This document shows positions 43,200 through 51,346 of a DNA stretch of 64,000 nt, one piece after another (the first letter of the stretch is position 1; each line of letters begins with the position of its first letter). The DNA comes from Propionicimonas paludicola. GTDB taxonomy: Bacteria > Actinomycetota > Actinomycetes > Propionibacteriales > Propionibacteriaceae. Both the position numbers and the translations under genes were made by a program. The notes beneath the pieces are model-generated. The model did not search any database. It saw only the letters and a list, made by a program, of their open reading frames with translations, and was not told the origin of the DNA. The stretch is from the NCBI RefSeq assembly GCF_002563675.1, contig NZ_PDJC01000001.1:1426001-1490000 (forward strand), in the 5' to 3' direction.

Positions 43200-43205
43200 C
43201 AGAGT
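43200..43205 (+). promoter_or_regulatory. -10 hexamer (CAGAGT) of the leaderless Eis-like gene
   Basis: CAGAGT lies exactly 6 nt before the ATG at 43212, about 50 nt downstream of the repeat array. Confidence 0.45.
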
Positions 43206-43211
43206 GGACGT

Positions 43212-44474
43212 ATGACTCCATCTGCGCACCGCATGGTCCCCGAAGGCCTCCACGAACTCGCTCTCGGCGAGGACCGGTTGCGGGACGTGCTCGAGTTGGA
43301 CACGTGGGCCTTCCCGAACCCGGACCCGATCGAGTCGATGCTGGAGCTGCCCAACGCGCTGCCGTGGGAGCGCACCTGGGCCATGTCGCCGGACGGGCAC
43401 CAGCTGGCGGCCCTGCACGCCTCCTACCCGTTCGGTTCGACCCCGGTTCCCGGCGGACGCCTGGACATCTCCGGTCTGACCTGGGTGGGCGTGCATCCGC
43501 AGTGGCGCCGCCGCGGGTTGCTCAGATCCATGATCTCCTCCCACTTCGCCCACTCGCTGGCCCGCAAGGAGCCGATCTCCCTGCTCTTCGCGGCCGAGCC
43601 GGCCATCTACGGACGCTTCGGCTACGGCCTGGCCGCCCGGAGCACAACGCTGACCGTCCCGCGTGGGGCCGAGTTGCGTCCGGTGCCAACCGAGGACCTG
43701 ACCTTCCGGATCGAGACGGTCAGCTATGACGCCCATGCCCAGCTGGTGGCGGACCTGCACGGCAGCGTGGATCGTCCCGGCTGGGTCACCCGCAGCACCG
43801 AACAGCAGCAGCGCCGCTGGCTGTGCAACTCCCCCAGCTTCCACGCTGGCCGCGAGACCCAGCGGATTCTGATCGCCGAGCGCGACGCCACCCCGGTCGG
43901 CTACGCCATCTTCCGCCGCAAGCCGAGCTGGAATGACGGCGGCAATCCCGACTACGAGGTGGGAGTGCTGGAGCTGGTCACCCCGGAGGCGTCGGTCGCG
44001 CACCTGATCTGGTCCAAGCTGCTGGACCTGGATCTGACCACCAAGGTGCAGACCGGCATGCTGGCCCTCGACGATCCCCTGCTCAGCCTGCTGGTGGACG
44101 TCCGGGCCGCCAACCCGACCTGGTCCGACCAGCTGTGGCTGCGCCTGCTCGACCTGCCCACTGCGCTGGCCGGACGCCAGTACCAGGCCGGGCTGGACGT
44201 GGTGCTCGAGGTGAGCGATGCCGAACTACCGGACAACGCCGGACGCTGGCAGTTGCGGGCCGAGCCGTTCGCTCAGGCATCCGTCCAGCGCACCGATCGG
44301 CCGGCCGACCTGCGGCTGGACATCCGCGAACTGGGCGCGGTCTATCTGGGTGGCACCTCGCTGACCGAACTGGCCAGCGCCGGCCTGGTCGCAGATCTGA
44401 CCGGGACGAAGCTGGCCAGCACCTCGGTGGCCTTCGGTTGGCCGACGGCTCCGGTCGCGAGCTGGGTCTTCTAG
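43212..44474 (+). CDS. eis: Eis-like GNAT N-acetyltransferase
   Basis: A 420-residue protein of the Enhanced Intracellular Survival family: an N-terminal GNAT domain with acetyl-CoA loop VGVHPQWRRRGLLRSMI (92-108), a second GNAT-like domain, and an SCP2-like C-terminal domain. Tyr133 in YGRFGYG matches the known general acid, and the chain ends in Phe420, whose carboxylate acts as base in Eis. Mycobacterial Eis acetylates aminoglycosides and other amines at several positions; the natural substrate here is unknown. Divergent from rpmE. Confidence 0.85.
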   Translation: MTPSAHRMVPEGLHELALGEDRLRDVLELDTWAFPNPDPIESMLELPNALPWERTWAMSPDGHQLAALHASYPFGSTPVPGGRLDISGLTWVGVHPQWRRRGLLRSMISSHFAHSLARKEPISLLFAAEPAIYGRFGYGLAARSTTLTVPRGAELRPVPTEDLTFRIETVSYDAHAQLVADLHGSVDRPGWVTRSTEQQQRRWLCNSPSFHAGRETQRILIAERDATPVGYAIFRRKPSWNDGGNPDYEVGVLELVTPEASVAHLIWSKLLDLDLTTKVQTGMLALDDPLLSLLVDVRAANPTWSDQLWLRLLDLPTALAGRQYQAGLDVVLEVSDAELPDNAGRWQLRAEPFAQASVQRTDRPADLRLDIRELGAVYLGGTSLTELASAGLVADLTGTKLASTSVAFGWPTAPVASWVF

Positions 44475-44481
44475 GTTCGGT

Positions 44482-45060
44482 CTAGAAGGCCTGCGCGAAG
44501 AGCTCGGCCAGCCCCGGGGTGTCGGCGGTACCTGAGTAGCCGCAGCCCATGGCCGCACCGTGGGTGGCCGCGATCAGGTACTGCCCGCCCACCGTCGGAC
44601 TGGCCCCGCCCATCAGCGACTCGCTGTGACCGGCCACCGCGATCTCGACCCGCTCGGCGGGTGCGCCGCGGTAGGTCTTTGACACCTGGAAGGTCACCAC
44701 GCCGTCGGACACCGCGGTCACCGTGCCGGCGAAGGCGTAGTCGGCCTCTGCGGCCAGGGTCGCGGCCTGCGGCGGGATGCACTTGGCCATGGCCGAGCCC
44801 GCAGTAAGCCGGATCGCGGCCGCCGGCGTGGCCGGAGCCTGCTGCTGGGTGCCGGGCAGGCTGCCGAACAGCCAGGCGCCGCCGCCGACGGCGAGGACCG
44901 CAGCAGCGGCAACGAGAATGCGCCAGCGCGAGCCGGACGTGGGTGAACTCTGGGCCATGGTGTCCTCCATCAGACGATCAAGCTGATCGGGGGCAAGCGG
45001 CGTGAGTTCGTTGGCCGGGTCGGCCGCGCGCAGTTGCTCGCGCAACTCCGAATCGTTCAT
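44482..45060 (-). CDS. Membrane-anchored ECF sigma partner (probable anti-sigma/sensor) with NTR/TIMP-like outer domain
   Basis: A 192-residue single-pass protein. The N-terminal 45 residues (ELREQLRAADPANELTPLAPDQLDRLMEDTM) resemble the cytoplasmic segment of sigma-linked membrane proteins; one helix lies at 47-66; then a Gln/Ala/Pro linker and a beta-rich outer domain with Cys94 and Cys173. The pattern YAFAGTVTAV...VTFQVSKTYRG...GGQYLIAA...GCGYSGT resembles TIMP/netrin-like OB domains (my reading, unverified). It overlaps the sigma gene by 4 nt (ATGA), so it probably controls or reports to it. No zinc anti-sigma HxxxCxxC motif is present. Confidence 0.65.
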   Translation of the reverse strand: MNDSELREQLRAADPANELTPLAPDQLDRLMEDTMAQSSPTSGSRWRILVAAAAVLAVGGGAWLFGSLPGTQQQAPATPAAAIRLTAGSAMAKCIPPQAATLAAEADYAFAGTVTAVSDGVVTFQVSKTYRGAPAERVEIAVAGHSESLMGGASPTVGGQYLIAATHGAAMGCGYSGTADTPGLAELFAQAF

Positions 45061-45590
45061 TGCCTGCTCCCTCCTGTCGTCTCGATATGTCCGGACGCCT
45101 GGTCAGGCTTTCCGAGTTCGTCGCGAAGCCGCGCTCGGGCTCGGTGGAGTCGCAGATTGGCCGCGTTGACCGAGATCTGCAGGACCTCGGCGATCTCGGA
45201 CGGGCCGAGATCCTCCCAGGCCCATAGCCGCAACACCTCGGCGTCGACCGGACGCAGCCGGTCCAGGACCGCGATCAGGTCGACGTCGGCCGGCTCGGGG
45301 GCCGGGATCGGCCGCGGTGGATCGACCACGGCGAGTCGGGCGAAGAGGCGTCCGCGCCGACGATGTGAGCGCTCGGCATTGGCCAGGCAGTTGCGCGCCA
45401 CCCCGTAGGCCCACGGGGTCGGCGGGTCAGGCAGATCGTCGAGGCGTCGCCAGCACACCAACAGGGTCTCGGCGAGCACGTCCTCTGCGGTCGCAGGATC
45501 GGTGCGTCGAGCCAGGAAACGGCGTACATCGCCGATCAGGGCCGGGGCCAGCTGCTCGAAGCGCTGCCGGCGCTCGTCCATGGAATCCAC
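45057..45590 (-). CDS. ECF-type RNA polymerase sigma factor
   Basis: A 177-residue sigma-70 family protein with region 2 (LIGDVRRFLARRTDPATAEDVLAETLLVCWRRLDDLPDPPTPWAYGVARNCLANAERSHRRR) and region 4 (LDRLRPVDAEVLRLWAWEDLGPSEIAEVLQISVNAANLRLHRARARLRDEL). The W-x(4)-DL-P and PWAYGVARN pattern is that of sigma factors paired with membrane partners. GTG at 45590 or ATG at 45581. Regulon and inducing signal unknown. Co-translated with the downstream membrane partner. Confidence 0.85.
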   Translation of the reverse strand: MDSMDERRQRFEQLAPALIGDVRRFLARRTDPATAEDVLAETLLVCWRRLDDLPDPPTPWAYGVARNCLANAERSHRRRGRLFARLAVVDPPRPIPAPEPADVDLIAVLDRLRPVDAEVLRLWAWEDLGPSEIAEVLQISVNAANLRLHRARARLRDELGKPDQASGHIETTGGSRQ

Positions 45591-45599
45591 TCTTGGCTA

Positions 45600-45633
45600 T
45601 GTCCGGCTCAGTCCTTCGACTTTCCGCCGGACA
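45600..45633 (-). terminator. Two-part hairpin after rho
   Basis: TGTCCGGC (45600-45607) pairs with GCCGGACA (45626-45633); inside the loop AGTC-cttc-GACT forms a second stem. It lies 17 nt beyond the rho stop and before the sigma gene, and probably ends rho transcripts. No T-run follows. Confidence 0.55.
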
Positions 45634-45649
45634 ACCCCGTCTTGGTCGA

Positions 45650-47422
45650 CTACTCCGGGTTCGGAGTGGTCTTGGAGATCACCATCAGGAACTCGCGGTT
45701 GCTCTGGGTCTTGCGCATCCGGTTGAGCAGCATCTCCAGGCCGGCCTGCGGCTCCTGAGCGCTGAGCACGCGGCGCAGCTTCCAGATGATCGCCAGCTCT
45801 TCGCGGCCCAGCAGCAGTTCCTCGCGCCGGGTGCCGGAGGCCACCGGGTCGATGGCCGGGAAGATCCGCTTGTCGGCGAGCTCACGACGCAGCCGCAACT
45901 CCATGTTGCCGGTGCCCTTGAACTCCTCGAAGATCACCTCGTCCATCTTCGAACCGGTCTCGATCAGCGCCGTGGCCAAGATGGTCAGCGAGCCGCCGTC
46001 CTCGATGTTGCGGGCCGCACCGAAGAACTTCTTCGGCGGGTAGAGGGCTGCGGAGTCGACACCACCGGACAGGATGCGTCCTGACGCAGGGGCAGCCAGG
46101 TTGTAGGCGCGGCCCAGGCGGGTGATGCCGTCCAGCAGGACGACCACGTCGCGGCCCAGCTCGACCAGGCGCTTGGCCCGCTCGATGGCCAGTTCGGCGA
46201 TCGTGGTGTGGTCATCGGCCGGACGGTCGAAGGTGGAGGCGATCACTTCGCCGGAGGTGGTCCGCTGGAAGTCGGTGACCTCCTCGGGACGCTCGTCCAC
46301 CAGGACGACCATCAGGTGCACCTCGGGGTTGTTGGCGGTGATGGCGTTGGCGATGGCCTGCATCACCAAGGTCTTGCCGGCCTTGGGCGGGGAGACGATC
46401 AGACCGCGCTGGCCCTTGCCGATCGGCGAGACCAGGTCGATGATCCGGCCGGTCATGTTCAGCGGAGTGGTCTCCATGCGGAACCGCTCCTGCGGGTACA
46501 GCGGGGTCAGCTTCTGGAACTCGGGACGGTCCTTGGCCTTCTCCGGGGCGTCGGCGTTGATGGCGTCGATCCGGACCAGAGGGTTGAACTTCTCGCGCCG
46601 CTCGCCCTCCTTGGGGGCCTTGATCGCTCCGGCCACGATGTCGCCCTTGCGCAGGCCCCACTTCTTGACCATAGACAGCGAGACATAGGCGTCGTTCGGG
46701 CCGGGCAGGTAGCCGGTGGTGCGGACGAACGCGTAGTTGTCGAGCACGTCGAGGATGCCGGAGATCTCAAGCAGGACATCGTCCTCGTTGACCACCGGGT
46801 CGGCTTCCATCCGGTCCAGGCCGGGCAGCCCGCCGCCACCGCTGCCGGGACGGCGACGGTTGTTCTGCTGACGATCGCGATTGCGGCGCCGGCGGCTGCG
46901 GCGTCCACCGCCACCGAGGTCGTCGCTGTCGTTGCTGGGCAGCTGGGGCTGGCGCTGCGGCTCGGCCGAGCGCTGCTCGTCGTCACCACTGTCGCGACGG
47001 CGACGGTTGCGTCCGCCGCCCTCACCGCCGGACTTGAGTGCCTCCAGCCGGGAAGCGACGTCGTCGACGTCACCGGCGGACGCGTTGCGCTCGGGCTCGG
47101 CGGACGGAGCCGTCCGGGCCGGCTCAACGGCGGGCGCCGTGACCTGCTCTCCGGCCGACTCTTCGGTCTTGGCCGAGGAACGGCGACGGGAGCCAGAGCG
47201 GCTGGACTCGGTACGCGGCTGCTCGCTCCTGGCCTCGTCCGACGCTGGACGGGAACCGGACTGAGCGGTCTTGATGGCGGCGACCAGGTCGCCCTTGCGC
47301 ATGGCGTTGGCGCCCTTGACGCCGAGCGAGGCGCCAAGCTGCTTGAGTTCGGGCAGCAGCATGCTGTCCAGCCCCGAACGCTTGCGGGGCGCGGTGGTCG
47401 TGGCGTCGACGGTGTCGGTCAC
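45650..47422 (-). CDS. rho: Transcription termination factor Rho
   Basis: Hexameric RNA helicase that terminates untranslated transcripts. The 590-residue protein has an N-terminal SAP-like segment (MLLPELKQLGASLGVKGANAMRKGDLVAAIK), a low-complexity Ser/Arg/Asn-rich insertion (about 55-190) typical of Actinobacteria, the RNA-binding cold-shock-like domain, and the ATPase core with Walker A SPPKAGKT (344-351). GTG start with AAAGGA 6 nt upstream. A leader of about 190 nt precedes it if the -10 at 47621 is used. Confidence 0.97.
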   Translation of the reverse strand: MTDTVDATTTAPRKRSGLDSMLLPELKQLGASLGVKGANAMRKGDLVAAIKTAQSGSRPASDEARSEQPRTESSRSGSRRRSSAKTEESAGEQVTAPAVEPARTAPSAEPERNASAGDVDDVASRLEALKSGGEGGGRNRRRRDSGDDEQRSAEPQRQPQLPSNDSDDLGGGGRRSRRRRNRDRQQNNRRRPGSGGGGLPGLDRMEADPVVNEDDVLLEISGILDVLDNYAFVRTTGYLPGPNDAYVSLSMVKKWGLRKGDIVAGAIKAPKEGERREKFNPLVRIDAINADAPEKAKDRPEFQKLTPLYPQERFRMETTPLNMTGRIIDLVSPIGKGQRGLIVSPPKAGKTLVMQAIANAITANNPEVHLMVVLVDERPEEVTDFQRTTSGEVIASTFDRPADDHTTIAELAIERAKRLVELGRDVVVLLDGITRLGRAYNLAAPASGRILSGGVDSAALYPPKKFFGAARNIEDGGSLTILATALIETGSKMDEVIFEEFKGTGNMELRLRRELADKRIFPAIDPVASGTRREELLLGREELAIIWKLRRVLSAQEPQAGLEMLLNRMRKTQSNREFLMVISKTTPNPE

Positions 47423-47620
47423 GGAAGTCCTTTCGGATCGGCAGGGCTCCGTTACGTCTGAACGGGCTCGGCCTTGCTCATAGCTGAGCTACGGGGATTG
47501 ACTGCCAGATCTGAAATGCCAGTTGATCGGATCTCACGGCTGGGATCTCTCGACGTAACGCGTAAGTTGACTGCGTTCGTCCTGCCCGATCTGGGGGCGG
47601 CGCCGACTGGCGCATACAAA

Positions 47621-47626
47621 ACTGTA
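47621..47626 (-). promoter_or_regulatory. Candidate -10 hexamer (TACAGT) of rho
   Basis: TACAGT on the minus strand about 200 nt upstream of the rho GTG. The 242-nt gap to thrH otherwise holds no gene; a long untranslated leader would allow the autoregulation known for rho in other bacteria. Confidence 0.4.
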
Positions 47627-47664
47627 GCACCGACTTTCCGGCGTGGCAGTAAACCCGAGCAGGA

Positions 47665-48264
47665 TCAGCTCAGCGCGCTCGTGAACGCTTCCAGCAAGCC
47701 GGTGTACTCGGTGGTGACCGGGAACTGCGGGAACTCGGCGATCACATTGGCCGGCGGCCGGAAGAGGATCCCGGCATCGGCCTCGGCCAGCATGGCGGTG
47801 TCGTTGTAGGAATCACCCGAGGCGACCACCTGGAAGTTCAGCCCGTGGAAGGCCTTGACCGCAGCCCGCTTCGAGTCGGGCTGGCGCAGCTGGTAGCCGA
47901 CCAGCCGGTCGTTCTCCACCAGCAGCCGATGGCAGAACAGCGTCGGGTATCCCAGTTGCGCCATCAGCGGCATGGCGAACTCATAGAAGGTGTCGGAGAG
48001 GATGACCACCTGGAAGCTGCTGCGCAGCTGGTCGAGGAACTCCGCGGCCCCGGGCATCGGCCCCATCTCGGCGATCACCTGCTGGATCAGCGACAGCCCG
48101 ATCCCGTGCTGCTCGAGCGTGGTGATCCGGTGCTTCATGAGCACGTCGTAATCGGACACGTCCCGCGTTGTCAGCCGCAGTTCTTCGATGCCTGTGGCTT
48201 CGGCCACCCGGATCCAGATTTCGGGGACAAGGACCCCTTCCAGGTCCAGGCAGGCCAACTTCAT
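47665..48264 (-). CDS. thrH: ThrH-type phosphoserine phosphatase / homoserine phosphotransferase
   Basis: A 199-residue HAD protein very like Pseudomonas aeruginosa ThrH, which dephosphorylates phosphoserine and can pass the phosphate to homoserine. Motif I ACLDLEGVLVPEIW (Asp7, Glu9), VILSDTFYEF, FCHRL, GYQLRQPDSKR and motif IV VVASGDSYNDTAML are all present. Its ATG shares one base with the hom stop (TGATG), tying it to homoserine metabolism. It occupies the site where thrC-thrB stand in the M. tuberculosis order lysA-hom-thrC-thrB-rho. Confidence 0.9.
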   Translation of the reverse strand: MKLACLDLEGVLVPEIWIRVAEATGIEELRLTTRDVSDYDVLMKHRITTLEQHGIGLSLIQQVIAEMGPMPGAAEFLDQLRSSFQVVILSDTFYEFAMPLMAQLGYPTLFCHRLLVENDRLVGYQLRQPDSKRAAVKAFHGLNFQVVASGDSYNDTAMLAEADAGILFRPPANVIAEFPQFPVTTEYTGLLEAFTSALS

Positions 48265-49559
48265 CAGGCGCCCTCCACCCGCATCAACGAGATGCCGGCG
48301 TGGACCTCCGGCATTCGGTCCAGTTCGGCGATGGCCTCGATCACCTGGTGGTGCTTGGCCAGGTGCGTGGTCACCCCAAGACGCGCCTCGGCGCCCTGAC
48401 TCTCCTGACGGACCGCCTGCAACGACACCCCATGCTCGGCGAAGCTGGTGGCCACGGCCGCCAGCACGCCGGGTTCGTCGTGGACGGTCATCGAGACGTA
48501 GTAGCGCGAGCTGATTTCCCCGGCCGGGGTGATCCCGCGCTCGGAGTAGTGCGACTCCCCCGGGCCGAGTCCGCCGCGGACCCGGTTCCGGGCCGCGGTG
48601 ACCAGGTCACCCAGCACGGCGGACGCGGTTGGCGAACCGCCGGCGCCCGGTCCCATGAACATCAGCTGTCCGGCATTGCGCGACTCGATGAAGATCGCGT
48701 TGTAGGCACCCGGGATCGAGGCCAGCGGGTGGGCCTTGGCCACCATGGTCGGGTGCACCCCGAGCGCAATCGAGCCGTCCGCACTCAGCGAGCAGCGGGC
48801 CAGCAGCTTGATCACGCAGCCGCGCTCCTTGGCGGCAGCGATGTCGGCCGCCGTGACCCCGGTGATCCCCTCCCGATCGACGTCGGAGAGCCGCACCCGG
48901 GTGTGGAAGGCCAGGCTGGCCAGGATCGCAGCCTTGGACGCGGCGTCGAAGCCCTCCACGTCCGCGGTCGGATCGGCCTCGGCAAGGCCGAGCTGCTGAG
49001 CCTGCACCAGAGCGGTGCTGAAGTCGGTGCCCTCGGTGTGCATCTGATCGAGGATGAAGTTCGTGGTGCCGTTGACGATGCCGACCACGGCGGTGACCTC
49101 GTCACCGACCAGCGACTCGCGCAACGGACGGACGATCGGAATCGCGCCGGCCACCGCGGCCTCGTAGTAGAGGTCGACGCCGGCGTCCTCGGCCGCGCTG
49201 TAGATGGTCGCACCGTCTTCGGCCAGCAGGGCCTTGTTGGCGGTGATCACCGAAGAACCGGCGGCGATCGCGGCCAGGATCAGGCTGCGGGCCGGTTCGA
49301 TGCCGCCCAGAAGCTCGATCACCAGATCGACGTCCGGGCGCGAGGCCAGTGCGAAGGCGTCATCGGTCAGCAGCGCCCGATCGATCCCGGGCCGCTCGAT
49401 CTCCAGGCGGCGCACCGCGATCCCGACCAGCTCCAGCGGACGGCCAATTCGGGCTCGCAGGTCCTCGGCCTGCTCGATCAGCTGGCGGGCCACCTGGGAG
49501 CCGACGACTCCACAACCCAGCAACGCCACCTTCAGTGGCGCCGACTCCGACCTCGTCAT
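48264..49559 (-). CDS. hom: Homoserine dehydrogenase
   Basis: Reduces aspartate semialdehyde to homoserine. The 431-residue protein has the NAD(P)-binding VALLGCGVVGSQVAR, the catalytic region VVGIVNGTTNFILDQM and DPTADVEGFDAASKAAILASLAF, and a C-terminal ACT domain (RYYVSMTVHDEPGVLAAVATSFAEHGVSLQAVRQE) for threonine feedback. Overlaps lysA by 4 nt and thrH by 1 nt. Confidence 0.97.
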   Translation of the reverse strand: MTRSESAPLKVALLGCGVVGSQVARQLIEQAEDLRARIGRPLELVGIAVRRLEIERPGIDRALLTDDAFALASRPDVDLVIELLGGIEPARSLILAAIAAGSSVITANKALLAEDGATIYSAAEDAGVDLYYEAAVAGAIPIVRPLRESLVGDEVTAVVGIVNGTTNFILDQMHTEGTDFSTALVQAQQLGLAEADPTADVEGFDAASKAAILASLAFHTRVRLSDVDREGITGVTAADIAAAKERGCVIKLLARCSLSADGSIALGVHPTMVAKAHPLASIPGAYNAIFIESRNAGQLMFMGPGAGGSPTASAVLGDLVTAARNRVRGGLGPGESHYSERGITPAGEISSRYYVSMTVHDEPGVLAAVATSFAEHGVSLQAVRQESQGAEARLGVTTHLAKHHQVIEAIAELDRMPEVHAGISLMRVEGA

Positions 49560-50974
49560 GACTCGCTCTTCTCCAGCCCGGCATCCAGCGCGAGCAGATC
49601 GTCCAGCGTCTCGCGGCGCAGGATGGTGGTGATCCGACCGTGGTTCACCGCAACCACCGGCGGCCTCGGCGTGTGATTGTAGTTGCTGGCCATGGCCCGG
49701 CTGTAGGCGCCGGAGGCCGGCACAGCGAGCAGATCCCCGACCCCGGTGTCACCGGGCAGGAACTCGTTGCGGACCAGGATGTCGCCGCCCTCGCAGTGCA
49801 CGCCGACCACCCGGGAGATCACCGGCTCGGCGTCGGAGACTCGATTGGCCAGCGCCGCGGAGTACTCGGCCGCGTAGAGCGCCGGACGGATGTTGTCGCT
49901 CATTCCGCCGTCCACCGACAGGTAGCGCCGACTGAAGCCCGAGCCCAGCTCGACCGGCTTCACGGTGCCGACCCGGTACAGCGCCGTCCCGGCCGGACCG
50001 ATCAGGGCGCGGCCCGGCTCGATCGACAGCCGCGGGACGTTCAACCCATAGCCGGCGCACTCATGACGGACGATCTCGCGTAGCCCGGCAGCCAGGTCGG
50101 CCGCCGAGGACGGAGTGTCCTCCTTGGTGTAGGCGATGCCGAAGCCACCACCCAGATCCAGCTCGGGCAGCTCCTGGCCGGTCGCCTCCCGGAACTGGGC
50201 GAACAGCTTCAGGGTGCGCCGAGCAGCCACTTCGAAGCCGTTGGTGTCGAAGATCTGGCTGCCGATGTGCGAGTGCACGCCGACCAGGTCCAGGTGAGGA
50301 CTGTTCTGGCAGCGGAACAGCGCCACCAGCGCCTGGCCGCCGCCGATCGAGAAGCCGAACTTCTGATCCTCGTGGGCGGTGGCGATGTACTCGTGGGTGT
50401 GCGCCTCGACGCCGGTGGTGACTCGGACCATCACCTTCGCAGTGACGCCGAGTTCGGCGCACAGCCGCTCCAGCCGAGTGATCTCGTCGGAGGAATCCAC
50501 CACGATCCGGCCGACGCCGCTGGTCAGCGAGACCCGCAGCTCGGCATCGGACTTGTTGTTGCCGTGATGCGCGATCCGGGCCGGATCGACGCCGCCGCGC
50601 AGAGCAACGGTCAGTTCGCCCAGCGACGCAACGTCGACGCTGAGGCCTTCTTCGGCCAGCCAGCGGGCCACCACGGTGGAAATGAACGCCTTGCTGGCGT
50701 AGTAGACCGTCCAACCGGCGAAGGCTTCCCGCCAGGTCCGGGCGCGGGTGCGGAAGTCGTCCTCGTCGAGGACGTAGACCGGCGTCCCGACCTGTTCGGC
50801 CAGGTCGGTGACCCGTACTCCGGCGATCGAAATGACCCCGTCTTCTTCGCGCTTGGTGTTGCTGCTCCACAGCTTGGTAGTCAGCTCGTTGACGTCGTCA
50901 GGCCGCGTCAGCCACACCGGGGCCGGTGAGGCGACGTCGGCGTGGATCGCGCCGGCAACGTGCATGTGGGTCAT
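49556..50974 (-). CDS. lysA: Diaminopimelate decarboxylase
   Basis: Last step of lysine synthesis, decarboxylating meso-diaminopimelate. The 472-residue fold-type III PLP enzyme has the PLP Lys in VYYASKAF, HHGNNKSDAEL, HSHIGSQI, the glycine loop DLGGGFGIAY, EPGRALIGPAG and the catalytic Cys in GVHCEGGDI. ATG at 50974 fits the -10 box 7 nt upstream. First gene of lysA-hom-thrH; argS, the usual upstream neighbour, is absent. Confidence 0.97.
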   Translation of the reverse strand: MTHMHVAGAIHADVASPAPVWLTRPDDVNELTTKLWSSNTKREEDGVISIAGVRVTDLAEQVGTPVYVLDEDDFRTRARTWREAFAGWTVYYASKAFISTVVARWLAEEGLSVDVASLGELTVALRGGVDPARIAHHGNNKSDAELRVSLTSGVGRIVVDSSDEITRLERLCAELGVTAKVMVRVTTGVEAHTHEYIATAHEDQKFGFSIGGGQALVALFRCQNSPHLDLVGVHSHIGSQIFDTNGFEVAARRTLKLFAQFREATGQELPELDLGGGFGIAYTKEDTPSSAADLAAGLREIVRHECAGYGLNVPRLSIEPGRALIGPAGTALYRVGTVKPVELGSGFSRRYLSVDGGMSDNIRPALYAAEYSAALANRVSDAEPVISRVVGVHCEGGDILVRNEFLPGDTGVGDLLAVPASGAYSRAMASNYNHTPRPPVVAVNHGRITTILRRETLDDLLALDAGLEKSES

Positions 50975-50981
50975 GGCCGCA

Positions 50982-50987
50982 ACTGTG
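50982..50987 (-). promoter_or_regulatory. -10 hexamer (CACAGT) of the leaderless lysA operon
   Basis: CACAGT on the minus strand, 7 nt before the lysA ATG; no ribosome-binding site intervenes. Confidence 0.5.
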
Positions 50988-51108
50988 CCAGATCGGGGGC
51001 CCCCGCACCGGCTGCGCGGTCGGATCTGGACGGCCTGCCCGCGCCCGCGTTCTGAGCCGTCGAGTCGACGCCCTGATCGACGATGCGGCTTCTGGGGCCG
51101 GGGTTTGC

Positions 51109-51114
51109 TACAGT
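51109..51114 (+). promoter_or_regulatory. -10 hexamer of the tRNA-Arg gene
   Basis: TACAGT preceded by TG one base upstream (extended -10, TGCTACAGT), 23 nt before the mature tRNA 5' end. Confidence 0.5.
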
Positions 51115-51137
51115 CACCTTCGGCCCTTTGGGGCCGG

Positions 51138-51209
51138 GCCCCCGTAGCTCAGGGGATAGAGCACCGCCCTCCGGAGGCGGGAGCGCGCGTTCGAATCGCG
51201 CCGGGGGCG
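51138..51209 (+). tRNA. tRNA-Arg (anticodon CCG)
   Basis: Full cloverleaf: acceptor GCCCCCG/CGGGGGC, D-stem GCTC/GAGC with AGGGGATA loop, anticodon stem CCGCC/GGCGG with loop CTCCGGA (anticodon CCG at 51171-51173), 4-nt variable loop, T-stem GCGCG/CGCGC with loop TTCGAAT, discriminator G. CCA is not encoded. It reads CGG, a frequent Arg codon in such a genome. Confidence 0.96.
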
Positions 51210-51346
51210 CCCTTGTGGCGCCGGCCTTGGCCAAACTGCTTAGCCCTTTCCTATTCCAATTACCCCCTCTGGCACCCCCGTCAGTAGGTACCTGGTGAGT
51301 ACCATCGAGCGGAAGTGCATCGATGCCGCCATAGGAGATAACGAAA

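Noticed and set aside
51206-51222. GGCGCC-N5-GGCGCC hairpin as terminator of the tRNA gene
   Set aside because: The left arm is part of the tRNA acceptor stem, so the two structures exclude each other, and no T-run follows.
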